A stretch of 50,618 bases of DNA from Planctomycetia bacterium (GCA_021413585.1 JAIOQB010000212.1:1-50618); one strand, 5' to 3'. Numbered from the stretch's first letter, positions 33,355-42,775 are shown. Notes: generated by a model from the letters alone, not told the origin. Translations and numbers: made by a program.

Positions 33355-33517
33355 ACCACAGAGGCACGGAGAACGCGGAGACGGACGGAGGGGAGTTTTG
33401 AACAGAAGGCCGCGAAGATCGCCAAGAAGCTTTCTTCGCGAACTTCTGTTCAAGACGTTTTTCTTCCTTGAAATCTCCTCGTCTCTTCTTCTCTGTGTTT
33501 CTGTGTCTCTGTGGTTC
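33355..33517. repeat. Nested inverted repeat upstream of Gly-rich gene
   Basis: An inner pair TTGAACAGAAGGCCGCGAAG / CTTCGCGAACTTCTGTTCAA (33398-33453) sits within outer arms containing ACCACAGAG and CTCTGTGG. The inner arm is nearly the same as the one at 31745, and the outer arm matches CTCTGTGGTAAAA at 31830, so both belong to one dispersed family. Confidence 0.7.
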
Positions 33518-33541
33518 AGAATAGTTTTGTTGCGGTTCTAC

Positions 33542-34486
33542 TTAGCGTGCGCCATCTCGCTCCGCCAGCACTTCATCCACGTTCGGTTCCACCCGGCCGT
33601 CGATTTCGCGATTGACGGATTGCCAGCCCAGCACGTCGTCGCTCACTTTGGTCAGGATGTTGACCGCCGAGCTGCGCCGCCCATCGGGCAGGACGCCGTT
33701 CTGGCGGATAAACCAGCGATTTCCTTTCCGCTCCCAGGTGGCGTCGCCGAATCCGCCGCCGGAGTCGAACACCCAGGAGCGGATTTTCTTCGTCGCCGGA
33801 TCCCAGCCGATGATCTGCATGCCAGACACATTCGGCTGTCCGGGCGACGAGGCGACAAACGACCGCGTGATGAAGTTCTGGTTGCGCGTCCATTGGCATT
33901 CGGTGACGATGCGCCGCGGCGGGGCCGCCGTTTTGGCGTCTTTGTCGGCCTCTGGTTCTTTCGTGGTCCACGAGCCGATCAGCCACTCGAGTTCCTTAAG
34001 CTGCTCGCGGTGGCTTTCCACCTGGGGGGCCGCGTCCTCGGTAACACGATCCAGCAGCCACTTGCCATCGCGCTTCACGTCCACGGCCGTATACGAAGAC
34101 TCCTCGGGCGGGCCCTTCTTGCGAATCAGGCGCGTGGTGCCCCGCTCGACCGCCACCCCCGGCGACATAAGCTGCACCGAGTCGACCGTCACTTCCAGCT
34201 TTGCGTCGGCGTCGGTCTTGAAGTCCTCGACAAAGAATTTCTCGAGCGCCGCCCGCCCGACCACTTGCTCGCCGGCCGCCTTGTTGGTGTACACCGCCTC
34301 GGGCGACCACATCGCCGCCAACGCCGCCGCATCATGGGCATTGAACGCCGCGACATACGCCTTGGCATTCTCGCGAATCGCCGTCTCATCGGCCGAAGGA
34401 ACCGGATCGGCCGCCGCAGCGAATAAAGGCCACAAGATGATGATGGCAGCCAAACCCGAGACGATGTATTTCGTGGGAAAAGTCAT
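33542..34486 (-). CDS. Exported SnoaL-like (SgcJ/EcaC) protein with second domain
   Basis: A 314-residue protein, ATG 34486, with GGAG ten bases upstream. A signal peptide (residues 5-26, ending A-A-A-A-D) precedes an NTF2-like SnoaL/SgcJ domain: A-Y-V-A-A-F-N-A-H-D-A-A-A-L-A-A-M-W-S, then V-G-R-A-A-L-E-K-F-F and later Y-T-A-V-D-V-K-R-D-G-K-W-L-L. From about residue 165 a second domain begins (W-L-I-G-S-W-T-T, then G-W-D-P-A-T-K-K-I-R-S-W-V-F-D-S-G-G-G), resembling the DUF1579/heme-binding-like beta-barrel type. The combination is common in planctomycetes. The function is unknown, and the cavity fold suggests small-molecule binding. Its upstream region is shared with tRNA-Gln. Confidence 0.82.
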   Translation of the reverse strand: MTFPTKYIVSGLAAIIILWPLFAAAADPVPSADETAIRENAKAYVAAFNAHDAAALAAMWSPEAVYTNKAAGEQVVGRAALEKFFVEDFKTDADAKLEVTVDSVQLMSPGVAVERGTTRLIRKKGPPEESSYTAVDVKRDGKWLLDRVTEDAAPQVESHREQLKELEWLIGSWTTKEPEADKDAKTAAPPRRIVTECQWTRNQNFITRSFVASSPGQPNVSGMQIIGWDPATKKIRSWVFDSGGGFGDATWERKGNRWFIRQNGVLPDGRRSSAVNILTKVSDDVLGWQSVNREIDGRVEPNVDEVLAERDGAR

Positions 34487-34763
34487 GAGAAGTGAACTCC
34501 GATCTTCATACACATGCGGGCCGCGAAGAGAATTCACCGCCAAACGGCGAAGACAGAAACGCCTGCCATTATCATGCGGAAAATCCGCGCCGGGCGAAAG
34601 GGGCGGGGAGAAACGGACGAACCCTGACGCAGGAGACTAAAGCCGTTTTGCGGCTAAGTGCGTTGGGCAGGCGCATCTTGCCAAATTGCGAAAGGTTGAC
34701 GGCGTGGGGCAACTTAGAATCTACCCCGTCCCAACGTGCCAAGAACGAAGTGATGAAAGCAAA

Positions 34764-34834
34764 CTACCCGGCAAGGATTCGAACCTTGAATGAGGGAACC
34801 AAAATCCCTAGTGTTACCGTTACACCACCGGGTA
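34764..34834 (-). tRNA. tRNA-Gln (TTG anticodon)
   Basis: A 71-base cloverleaf on the minus strand. The acceptor TACCCGG pairs with CCGGGTA, the D arm is GTG/CAC, and the anticodon stem AGGGA/TCCCT closes the loop TTTTGGT (anticodon TTG). The T arm is CAAGG-TTCGAAT-CCTTG. The weak U1-A72 pair and discriminator G73 are identity features of tRNA-Gln. CCA is not encoded. Confidence 0.93.
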
Positions 34835-34986
34835 AAACGCAAAACGCTCGTCAGCCTCGATTCGCCGTCATGCACAAGCGGCATCGTTATTAGCCGCCGG
34901 TCCCCGACCGGCGCGGACTTGGCATCGGACGACGCGCCGCTGGGGCAGCGGCGGCTAGCAAATTCCTCCATCTAGCGGCCACTAAT

Positions 34987-35658
34987 CTAACGCACTCGCA
35001 GCCGATTCACAACGTCGTAGGTGATCTGCTCCAGTTCGATCGCCAGATCGACCCCCAAGCGGCTCACATGGGGCGGCAGATTGATCGTTACGGGGGCGAA
35101 GTTCACGATTCCGTCGATGCCGGCCAGCACGAGTTGATCGGCCACGCCTTGCGCGGCGGGAGCGGGGACGGCGAGCATGCCCAGGCGAATTCGCTGCTCA
35201 CGTACGACCGCGGCCAGCGTGTCGATGGGGCGGACCTGGATCCCTTCGATTATGAGTCCGGACTTGGAAGGGTCGGAGTCGAACGCGGCGACGATGTCGA
35301 ACCCTTGCCGCGAAAAACCCTTGTAGCCCAGCAGGGCGCGCCCCAGGTTGCCGATGCCGATGATCGCCACGGGCCAGACGCGGTCGGTGCCGAGGATTTT
35401 TTTGACTGCGGCGACCAGCTCGTCGATCCGGTAGCCGATCCCGGGGTAGCCAAAGTGCCCGAAGTAGGCCAGATCTTTGCGGACCTGGGCGTCGGAGAAG
35501 CCGAGCCGGCTGCCCAGGGCGCCGGAGCTGATCGTTTCCTTGCCGTCGCGCAGCAGGTGCTGCAGTTCACGCAAGTAGAGGCTCAGCCGGCTGACGACCG
35601 CCTTGGGGACGGAGCCGGCGTCCAGGGGTTCGGCGTTCTTGCTCTTGCGGTGCGGCAT
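34987..35658 (-). CDS. rex: Redox-sensing transcriptional repressor Rex
   Basis: A 223-residue Rex protein. The N-terminal winged helix reads S-R-L-S-L-Y-L-R-E-L then S-S-G-A-L-G-S-R-L-G-F-S-D-A-Q-V-R-K-D-L-A-Y-F-G. The conserved G-Y-P-G-I-G-Y motif and the Rossmann NAD(H)-binding loop G-I-G-N-L-G-R-A-L-L follow, and a domain-swapped C-terminal helix ends the chain. Rex represses fermentation and respiration genes and leaves DNA when NADH is high. The start is ATG 35656-35658; an upstream open frame adds only low-complexity residues. No obvious Rex operator (TTGTGAA-N4-TTCACAA) is seen nearby. It stands between tRNA-Gln and the pseudopilin gene. Confidence 0.95.
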   Translation of the reverse strand: MPHRKSKNAEPLDAGSVPKAVVSRLSLYLRELQHLLRDGKETISSGALGSRLGFSDAQVRKDLAYFGHFGYPGIGYRIDELVAAVKKILGTDRVWPVAIIGIGNLGRALLGYKGFSRQGFDIVAAFDSDPSKSGLIIEGIQVRPIDTLAAVVREQRIRLGMLAVPAPAAQGVADQLVLAGIDGIVNFAPVTINLPPHVSRLGVDLAIELEQITYDVVNRLRVR

Positions 35659-35984
35659 GTGAACTGGCGACTGTGGGCGAGGCTGGCGGGCCCTGCGAAC
35701 GACCAATCGCCGCCGATTTCAACGCCCCTACTCTAGGAAACCGGGGGGGATGGAGCAAGGGTACGGGCCGCCCGGGGGGTTAATGACCAATGACCAAATC
35801 CCAATGACCAATGTGGGGGCTCGGCACCCGCGCGATTCACCCCCGGGCGGAGCCCGGGGCTATTATTGATACCTCAGCGCACACAAAGGCCCCTGGCGAG
35901 ATGTTCTTCGCCAGAGGCCGATGTGAGGTTCAAGCTATGCGTACCGTCGGCTGCGGGACCGTTGTCGGCCTGCCGCCAGGGGGA
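35659..35984. other. Intergenic region between rex and pseudopilin gene
   Basis: About 325 bases without a gene. It holds a terminator at 35889-35921 and a CCCCGGGCGGAGCCCGGGG hairpin near 35840-35860 that matches a dispersed family also present at 42414-42517. Confidence 0.5.
35889..35921 (-). terminator. Terminator hairpin of pseudopilin gene
   Basis: GGCCCCTGGCGA and TCGCCAGAGGCC pair around an eight-base loop. On the minus strand a short T-rich stretch (TTTGTGTG) follows the stem. Confidence 0.65.
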
Positions 35985-36413
35985 CTACTTCGTATACAGG
36001 TTCGAGTCGTCCAGGCGGACTTCGCCGGAGGTGGAGCTGTAGATCCAGCCGCCGCCGCCGGAGGTCAGGTCGCCGACCACGATCGTGGCACCGCCGGCCG
36101 GTTTGACGGCGGCGCTGTTGGTGATCGGATTGGTGGGCAACTGCTGCATGTACGGGCCGTACGTCTTGCCGTTGTACGTGGTCGCCGTCGTGAGGTCGGT
36201 CAGGGTGGCGTTCGGAAGGGCTCCGCCGTGCTGGGCCTTGAACAGCTCCACTTGCGAGCGGAGCGTGTTGAGGTTCAGCAGCGCGGTGCTTTCCTTGGCG
36301 TCCTTCGTCGAATCGGTGAATTGCGGGATGATCGTCGCGGCCAACACGGCCATGATGACGACCACGATCAGGATTTCAATCAACGTGAATGCATTGCGAC
36401 GGTTCGATTTCAT
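35985..36413 (-). CDS. Type II secretion-like major pseudopilin (GspG-like)
   Basis: A 142-residue prepilin starting at ATG 36413 after AAGGACAAGG. The class III signal R-R-N-A-F-T-L-I-E-I-L-I-V-V-V-I-M-A-V-L-A is intact (cleavage before Phe, Glu at mature position 5). The rest matches GspG: N-L-N-T-L-R-S-Q-V-E-L-F and Y-M-Q-Q-L-P-T-N-P. The loop G-G-G-G-W-I-Y-S-S-T-S-G-E-V-R follows. No other gsp gene is adjacent, so it is an orphan; planctomycetes carry many such prepilins. The protein should be processed by a prepilin peptidase and assembled into a short pseudopilus. Confidence 0.9.
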   Translation of the reverse strand: MKSNRRNAFTLIEILIVVVIMAVLAATIIPQFTDSTKDAKESTALLNLNTLRSQVELFKAQHGGALPNATLTDLTTATTYNGKTYGPYMQQLPTNPITNSAAVKPAGGATIVVGDLTSGGGGWIYSSTSGEVRLDDSNLYTK

Positions 36414-37283
36414 AGTGAACCTTGTCCTTTCCAAAATGTTGCCGTGACGTTATCTGAACACCTCGAGGCCACGGTACACCCCGCGCCTGTGAATTGTCGC
36501 GCACTGACACGGGCCCGGTGAATCCACCGGCCCGCCAGCCTCGCGTCGACTCGGACGCCCCTGCGGCGCTCAGTCGTCTTCCTCGCGTTGTCTCTGTCTC
36601 TAGGGCAGGGTACAGCGCGATTGGCTTTGCGCAGGAACCTGCTGGACTGGTCTCAGTTGACGGCCGAGCCCCGTAGTTCGCGGGTTTTCGGTCGTCACTG
36701 AGTATTTAGGTTGCGCTAGCGTAAAGGTCAAGAAATCGGGCGATTTGGTTTGACTGGCGAAAAACAGAAGGCAGGGGACCTCGCTCGACAGAGGGGGAGG
36801 CGAGTTCATCGCATGCCGCCGCCGGCACATTCGGCATCGCGACAATCGGTGCGACCCGAGCAATCGCCACGCGCGGCGAATCCGCTCCAAGCGATTTGAA
36901 AAATCCCCACTCGCTCTGGGAAGGGCCGGGCGAGGGAGGCGACTTGTAATGCGCCTCGTCCGTGCCGTGCCGAGCGGCCTGTCATCCGCTATCACCCGTC
37001 ACATCCTACTCACAGGCCCCATTCTTGACAGAAAGTTCAACTGTTTTTGTCGTGCTAGCTCAAGCAGCTTATCCAGAGTGACGATGACTTAGATCAACCG
37101 GCGATTCTGTCGCCATTCTGTGGCGCCTAAAGGATTTGGGCAGCTATGGATGACTTGCAATATACGGAGGAATGGCTAATCCAGGTTAATTGACCTGGAC
37201 GAAGAAACAGTGCGGGTAGGGATACCGCGCCTATGCCCAAAACCACGCGAACTCAAAAGCTGCGGATGAAGGAGGCCTCTGAA
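36414..37283. other. 870-bp intergenic region before YTV-repeat gene
   Basis: No gene supported. A minus-strand frame at 36600-36995 is open but lacks a ribosome site and any domain. The last 250 bases are less GC-rich and probably hold the promoter of the gene at 37284. Confidence 0.4.
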
Positions 37284-39751
37284 ATGAAAAGCGTACTGGG
37301 ACTGCCACTGCTGGCGGTCGTTTTGCTCATGATGCCTGCGGGGAAGGCGGACGCAGCCTTCTGTGGAGCGGCGCGTTTTCGCTGCTGCAAACCTTGCTGC
37401 GCCGTCGACTACTGCGGGTGTAAGCAGGTCTGTCACACTGTGATGAAGACCTGCAAAGAAGTGGTGTACGAGCAACAGCAGTACACCTGCTACCGGACCG
37501 TTTCTAAACCGGTCTGCGAGACGAAGACCATCGATTGCGTGAAGTACGTGTCGGAAACTCGCTTCAAGGAATGCGAGTACACGATTGCGAAACCGGTCTA
37601 CGAGACCAAGTATCGCACCTGCACCTACACCACGTGCAAACCGGTCTACGAGACGAAGACCAAGCAGATCTGCTATACGGTCTGCAAGCCGGTCTACGAA
37701 ACGAAGACCAAGACCACCTGCTACACGGTCTGCAAGCCGGTCTACGAAACGAAGACGAAGACCATCTGCTATACCGAGTGCAAGCCGGTCTACGAGACCA
37801 AGACCAAGACCACCTGCTACACGGTGTGCAAGCCGGTCTACGAAACGAAGACCAAGACCATCTGCTACACGGTCTGCAAGCCGGTCTGGGAAACCAAGAC
37901 CAAGACGACTTGCTACACGGTGTGCAAGCCGGTCTACGAAACGAAGACCAAGACCATCTGCTATACGGTCTGCAAGCCGGTCTACGAGACGAAGACCCGC
38001 ACGTATTGCTACACGGTGTGCAAGCCGGTGTACGAGACGAAGACCAAGCAGATTTGCTACACGGTGTGCAAGCCGGTCTACGACACGAAGACCAAGACCA
38101 CCTGCTACACGGTGTGCAAGCCGGTCTACGAGACGAAGACCCGCACGTACTGCTACACCGTCTGCAAGCCGGTCTACGAGACGAAGACCAAGACTTGCTG
38201 CTACACGGTGTGCAAGCCGGTCTACGAAACGAAGACCAAACAAGTTTGCTACACCACCTGCAAGCCGGTCTGGGAAACCAAGACCAAGACGACTTGCTAC
38301 ACGGTGTGCAAGCCGGTCTACGAAACGAAGACCAAGACCATCTGCTATACGGTCTCAAGCCGGTCCAGGAGACCTGCGTGCGGGAATGCTGCTACACGAT
38401 TTGCAAGCCGGTGCACTACACCAAGACCATCCAGGTCTGCTGTGGTCACTGCGAAACCCGCGTCACGGAATGCCCGGGTGCGGTGGTTTGCAAGCGCGTG
38501 CAGGAGCCGGGTTGCTGGACGTACGATCCCTGCTGCTGCAAGTGCAAGTATGTGCCTGGCTGCTGCAAGATCGTCAAGGTTCAGTGCCCGCCGGTGAAGA
38601 CCTGCCACAAGGTGTGGGTGCCGGAAGTGCAAACGAAGACGATTGACTGCGTGAAATACGTTCACGAGACGGTCGTCAAGAAGGTGCCGTACACGGTCTG
38701 CAAGATGGTCCCCGAGACCAAGACCAAGACCTGCACCTACCAGGTTTGCCACATGGTTCCGGAAACCAAGACCAAGACGAGCACCTACACGGTCTGCCAC
38801 ATGGTCCCCGAGACCAAGACCAAGACGTGCACGTACCAGGTTTGCCACATGGTTCCTGAGACCAAGACCAAGACTTGCACGTACCAAGTCTGCCACATGG
38901 TGCAGGAGCAGCACGTAAAGAACTGCACCTACACGGTGTGTCACATGGTGCCCGAGACCAAGACGAAGACCTACACCTACACGGTCTGCCACATGGTCCC
39001 GGAAACCAAGACGAAGACTTGCACGTACCAGGTCTGCCACATGGTTCCTGAAACCAAGACGAAGACCTGCACGTACCAGGTTTGCCACATGGTCGCCGAG
39101 CAGCACGTGAAGAATTGCACGTACACGGTGTGCCACATGGTTCCTGAGACCAAGACCAAGACCTGCACCTACCAGGTCTGCCACATGGTCCCGGAAAACC
39201 GGACGAAGACCTGCACGTACACGGTCTGCCACATGGTCCCGGAAACCAAGACGAAGACCTGCACCTATCAGGTGTGCCACATGGTTCCTGAGACCAAGAC
39301 GAAGACCTGCACCTACCAGGTTTGCCACATGGTCCCGGAAACCAAGACGAAGACCTGCACGTACCAGGTTTGCCACATGGTTCCTGAAACCAAGACCAAG
39401 ACCTGCACCTATCAGGTCTGCCACATGGTTCCTGAAACCAAGACGAAGACCTGCACCTACACGGTGTGCCACATGGTCCAAGAGTGCCATACGAAGCAGA
39501 TTCCGTACACCTGCTGCCACACTGTATGCCAAAAGTGTGTCAAGCAAGTGCCGTACACGGTCTGCAAGCCGGTGCACTACACGAAGACCGTGCAATGCAC
39601 GAAGTACGTGTGCGAGAAGGTTCCCTACACGGTCACCCGCTGCTGCCCCAAAGTGGTCTGCAAGCAAGTGCCTGTGAAGGTCTGCTGCCCGGCTCCCAGT
39701 TGCTGTGAGTCGGATTGCACGGCCAAGCCCAGCTGCGGCTGTGCTGGCTGA
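37284..39751 (+). pseudogene. YTV-repeat cysteine-rich surface protein, one-base frameshift
   Basis: ATG 37284 follows AAGGAGG by eight bases and a signal peptide (to about A-D-A-A-F-C) follows. The product would be about 822 residues in two frames. Block A (about 37585-38350) has about 16 copies of the 16-residue unit C-Y-T-V-C-K-P-V-Y-E-T-K-T-K-T-[TI]. A single G is missing between 38355 and 38356 (TCTCAAGCC instead of TCTGCAAGCC). The first frame then runs on as nonsense to 38597 while the correct protein continues in the second frame to 39751. Block B (about 38690-39480) has about 16 units of C-T-Y-Q-V-C-H-M-V-P-E-T-K-T-K-T. YTV-repeat proteins are known from Rhodopirellula as candidates for the proteinaceous envelope; disulfides probably cross-link them. 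Sequencing error is possible. Confidence 0.88.
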
Positions 39752-39804
39752 ACCGAAGTTCTTCAGTAGTCTGCGGTATTAGTTCGCGTGGTTTGTCATC
39801 CAGA

Positions 39805-39844
39805 GGCGGTCCGGTTCCGAAAGGGGCCGGACCGCCTTGTTTTA
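39805..39844 (+). terminator. Strong rho-independent terminator after YTV gene
   Basis: GGCGGTCCGG and CCGGACCGCC form a perfect 10-bp stem with a 12-base loop, followed by TTGTTTT, 53 bases after the stop codon. Confidence 0.92.
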
Positions 39845-39845
39845 T

Positions 39846-39975
39846 AGAGGCGGGAGGCTGGAGACTGTAGACTGGAGGACGGAGTGTTTTGCTGATTCTG
39901 CGACGATCCGTCCTGTAGCCGACATCCTCAAGCCCGTTACTCCACGTTCACCCTATGCCTCCAGCCTCCCGCCTC
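39846..39975. repeat. 17-bp inverted repeat around lhgO start
   Basis: GAGGCGGGAGGCTGGAG at about 39847 and CTCCAGCCTCCCGCCTC at about 39959 are exact reverse complements about 95 bases apart. The second copy lies in the first codons of lhgO, within a tandem CCTCCCGC run. Confidence 0.7.
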
Positions 39976-41181
39976 CCGCCTCCCGCCTCTTCCGTCGCGA
40001 TCATCGGCGGCGGCATCGTGGGTTTGGCCACGGCGATGGCCCTGCGCAATCGAGCTGCTAAGGGGCTGATTGTGCTAGAGGCCGAGTCCGACGTTGCCAC
40101 GCATCAGACGGGGCACAACAGCGGCGTGATCCACTCGGGCTTGTACTACAAGCCCGGCTCGCAGAAGGCGCTCAACTGCGCCGCCGGCCGCGAGGCGATG
40201 TACCGATTCTGTGCCGAGGAGAATATTCCGCACGAGCGGTGCGGCAAGATCGTTGTCGCCACCCGGCAGGACGAGCTGCCCAAGCTCGAAGAGCTGCGCA
40301 CTCGCGGCCTGGCCAATGGGCTCGCCGGCATGGAGCAGCTTGGCCCCGAGGCGATCCGCGAGCGCGAGCCGCACGCCGCCGGCATCGCCGGCCTGTGGGT
40401 GCCGCAAACCGGCATCGTCGACTATGTCGCCGTCGCCCAGGCAATGCGGCGGCTGGTAGCCCAAGCGGGGGCCGAGGTTCGGACCGATTGCCGCTTGGGT
40501 GGCGTTACCCGAGACGGCGCCGAACTCGTGCTGGCCACCAGCGGCGGCGAGTTCCGCTGCCGAAACCTGGTCAACTGCGCTGGCTTGCAGTCCGACCGAG
40601 TTGCCCGGATGTGCGGCCTTAATCCTCAACTGCGCATCGTGCCTTTTCGCGGCGAGTATTACACGCTCCGCCCGACGGCCGCGGCGTTGGTTCGCAACTT
40701 GATCTACCCGGTCCCCGATCCGCGGTTTCCGTTCCTGGGCGTTCACCTGACCCGGATGATCCGCGGCGGAGTCGAAGCGGGGCCGAATGCGGTGCTGGCC
40801 CTGGCCCGCCACGGCTATCGTAAGGGGCGGGTCAATGTTCGCGATCTGCTTGACACATTTACCTACAGCGGGTTCTGGCGGATGGCGATGAAGTTCCCGC
40901 GTGCCGGCATCGGTGAAATGTATCGCTCGTACGTCAAACGGGCATTCGCTAAGGAGCTGGCCCGCCTGATGCCCGAGCTGACGGCCGGCGATTTGCAACC
41001 CGGCGGCGCCGGCGTGCGTGCCCAGGCGGTGCTGCCCGACGGCCGATTGGTCGACGACTTTTGCATCGAGCGGGCGGACCGGATGGTCCACGTCCTCAAC
41101 GCCCCGTCGCCCGCCGCGACCGCATCGCTGGCGATCGGCGAGAGCATCGCCGAGATGGCAGCCAAGCAGTTCGAGTTGTAG
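39955..41181 (+). CDS. lhgO: L-2-hydroxyglutarate oxidase/dehydrogenase
   Basis: A 408-residue FAD enzyme of the DAO family that oxidises L-2-hydroxyglutarate to 2-oxoglutarate. The N-terminal dinucleotide-binding motif V-A-I-I-G-G-G-I-V-G-L-A-T-A is followed by the LhgO signature H-Q-T-G-H-N-S-G-V-I-H-S-G-L-Y-Y. V-P-Q-T-G-I-V-D-Y, N-C-A-G-L-Q-S-D and F-R-G-E-Y-Y also match. The first 12 residues (M-P-P-A-S-R-L-P-P-P) come from a repeat, so translation might begin elsewhere, but no better start is visible. The last codons overlap a CCGCCTGCCGGGCGG repeat. Confidence 0.93.
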   Translation: MPPASRLPPPASSVAIIGGGIVGLATAMALRNRAAKGLIVLEAESDVATHQTGHNSGVIHSGLYYKPGSQKALNCAAGREAMYRFCAEENIPHERCGKIVVATRQDELPKLEELRTRGLANGLAGMEQLGPEAIREREPHAAGIAGLWVPQTGIVDYVAVAQAMRRLVAQAGAEVRTDCRLGGVTRDGAELVLATSGGEFRCRNLVNCAGLQSDRVARMCGLNPQLRIVPFRGEYYTLRPTAAALVRNLIYPVPDPRFPFLGVHLTRMIRGGVEAGPNAVLALARHGYRKGRVNVRDLLDTFTYSGFWRMAMKFPRAGIGEMYRSYVKRAFAKELARLMPELTAGDLQPGGAGVRAQAVLPDGRLVDDFCIERADRMVHVLNAPSPAATASLAIGESIAEMAAKQFEL

Positions 41182-41267
41182 GTTCCGCCTGCCGGGCGGT
41201 ACCTCCGCTTCGCGCTAAGGCCGGCATTACCCTACCGCGAAGGTCACGCCCGGCAGGCGAGACCTAC
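41178..41267. repeat. REP-like CCGCCTGCCGGGCGG element, inverted pair
   Basis: GTAGGTTCCGCCTGCCGGGC starts at 41178, overlapping the lhgO stop, and an inverted copy ends at 41267. The element recurs at 48874, 49667, 49716 and 50414. Confidence 0.75.
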
Positions 41268-42277
41268 GGGCCGCTAGCGGGAGCATCATCGTCCGACCGA
41301 CGCGTGATGAGCGACGCATAGACCTTAGGGTCGATATCCAGGGCAATAGCCCGCACCTCTGTGTCGACCATGGCGTGATTGATCAGGCCTGGGTGAAAGC
41401 TACTCGGCCCCCACTGCATGTCCTCGGCGCCGCCGAACATCACCGCGGGTATAAACACGGGTTTTTGGCCAGCAGGGCGAGCCCAAATGGCGGCGCCGTA
41501 TGCCGGGGTTGTGGCCTGCCCCGTTGAGTCGATCTGTGGGTCAAACCCGGGGATCGAGATGGTCGTGCCGTCCCACCACGCGGCATATCGTTCTTCTCGC
41601 GTCTCACATAGCCACGCGGTACTGGCGGGAGCCCCGATATCGTTGAACGTATATCTGGCATACGGATGCAGCACACCTCCGTCGCCGTTCTTGGCGGTGG
41701 CAAATGCCGAGTTTTGCAGCACGGTCAACGTGGTGGCCCCCAGGGCTTTGTACTGCGTCAATGCGGGCCGAGGTCCGCCGCGGGAGAAAGCGTCGTAGTC
41801 CCGTGCCCGACTTTGGTCGCCCGATGGGAAGGATGGGCAGATAAACACGGGATAAACCGTTGCGGCAAGCGGCGCATTATGCTTGTCAAAAGCTTCATCG
41901 CGGACAAAGTTGATCGAGTCGTATACCTGGCCGGATCCAAAATAAGGTAAGACCCTTACCCAAAAACTATAGGGAGCACGGGTAGCGGCAGTCCCCCCTT
42001 GGCCAGGCACAACTGTTTTGACGTTGACATTATGCCTCCCCAAGTCCTGGCCATCGTGGTAGAACGCAGAGGCGGGGAACGTCTGCTGGTTGTCGTGGAA
42101 CAGATGCAGCGAGATCGCCAATTGCTTCATTTTCACCGCACACGACGCCCGCCGGGCTTGTTCGCGCGACCTTTGCGCATACAAAATGGCCGCGCCGCTG
42201 AGAATTGCAATGATCAAAGCGACCACCAGCAATTGCAGCAGTGAGAATTGAAATCGATTCTCTTCTGGATTCATCAT
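41264..42277 (-). CDS. DUF1559 prepilin-like planctomycete protein, variant motifs
   Basis: A 337-residue protein of the DUF1559 family, which is greatly expanded in planctomycetes. The N-terminal helix F-S-L-L-Q-L-L-V-V-A-L-I-I-A-I-L matches the prepilin type, but the usual G-F-T-L-V-E is replaced by F-Q-F-S-L-L-Q, so prepilin peptidase cleavage is doubtful. The family's R-R-x-x-C-x-x-x-M-K-Q-L block is present. The C-terminal H-x9-D-G motif appears as F-H-P-G-L-I-N-H-A-M-V-D-T, with D-T for D-G. The start is ATG 42277 (M-M-N-P-E-E-N). The role of the family is unknown. Confidence 0.88.
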   Translation of the reverse strand: MMNPEENRFQFSLLQLLVVALIIAILSGAAILYAQRSREQARRASCAVKMKQLAISLHLFHDNQQTFPASAFYHDGQDLGRHNVNVKTVVPGQGGTAATRAPYSFWVRVLPYFGSGQVYDSINFVRDEAFDKHNAPLAATVYPVFICPSFPSGDQSRARDYDAFSRGGPRPALTQYKALGATTLTVLQNSAFATAKNGDGGVLHPYARYTFNDIGAPASTAWLCETREERYAAWWDGTTISIPGFDPQIDSTGQATTPAYGAAIWARPAGQKPVFIPAVMFGGAEDMQWGPSSFHPGLINHAMVDTEVRAIALDIDPKVYASLITRRSDDDAPASGP

Positions 42278-42775
42278 CTACCTCTGGCGGCAACACTTGA
42301 TTCCGCCTAGCATCCGGCCGGTTCTACCGCACGAACTGCTGAGATGCCTCAGGCGCTGATTGTACGCAGTGTGGCCCGATTCGCCAGTGAAATAAACTGC
42401 CAGGGCCTTTGTATAGCCCCGGGCTCTGCCCGGGGGTTGCGACGCTCTATCGCTTAGCCGTTCGAACGCGATCCGCGGTGCGAGCCGATTAAACCCCTCG
42501 GGCGGAGCCCGGGGCTATGACGCGCTCTCAATTGCAGCACCACCGTTAATGCTGGCACGTTCGGCATGAACGGCAGAGCCTGCACACCACCCACATGGAA
42601 TAGCGGTGCTGACTGTCACGCGGTGCTCGAATCGGGACCACCTCCGCCCCCACTCTCGCAGGGTGGTTTTGCTCCAACCCTAATTCGGACCTACGGTTGA
42701 GGTGCCTTGCGCACTTCGCGCTTGCCGCAATCCGGGCCAGCCAATCGGGCTAACATCGAACGCAGGGACATGACT
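42278..42775. other. Intergenic region between DUF1559 and HD-GYP genes
   Basis: About 500 bases, no gene. The main structure is an inverted repeat with arms at 42414-42438 and 42492-42517 containing GCCCCGGGC and GCCCGGGGC, a member of a dispersed family. The promoters of both divergent genes should lie here. Confidence 0.5.

Noticed and set aside
36600..36995. Open minus-strand frame of 131 residues before the YTV gene
   Set aside because: No ribosome site, no domain, Arg/Pro-rich composition typical of GC-rich shadow frames.
37585..39480. CRISPR array
   Set aside because: The regular 48-bp repeats have no unique spacers and encode the Cys-rich protein.
37564..39667. Long open frames on the minus strand and in the other plus frames across the YTV gene
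   Set aside because: They exist because the 48-bp repeat keeps every frame free of stops; only the Cys-rich frame has a signal peptide and recognisable repeats.
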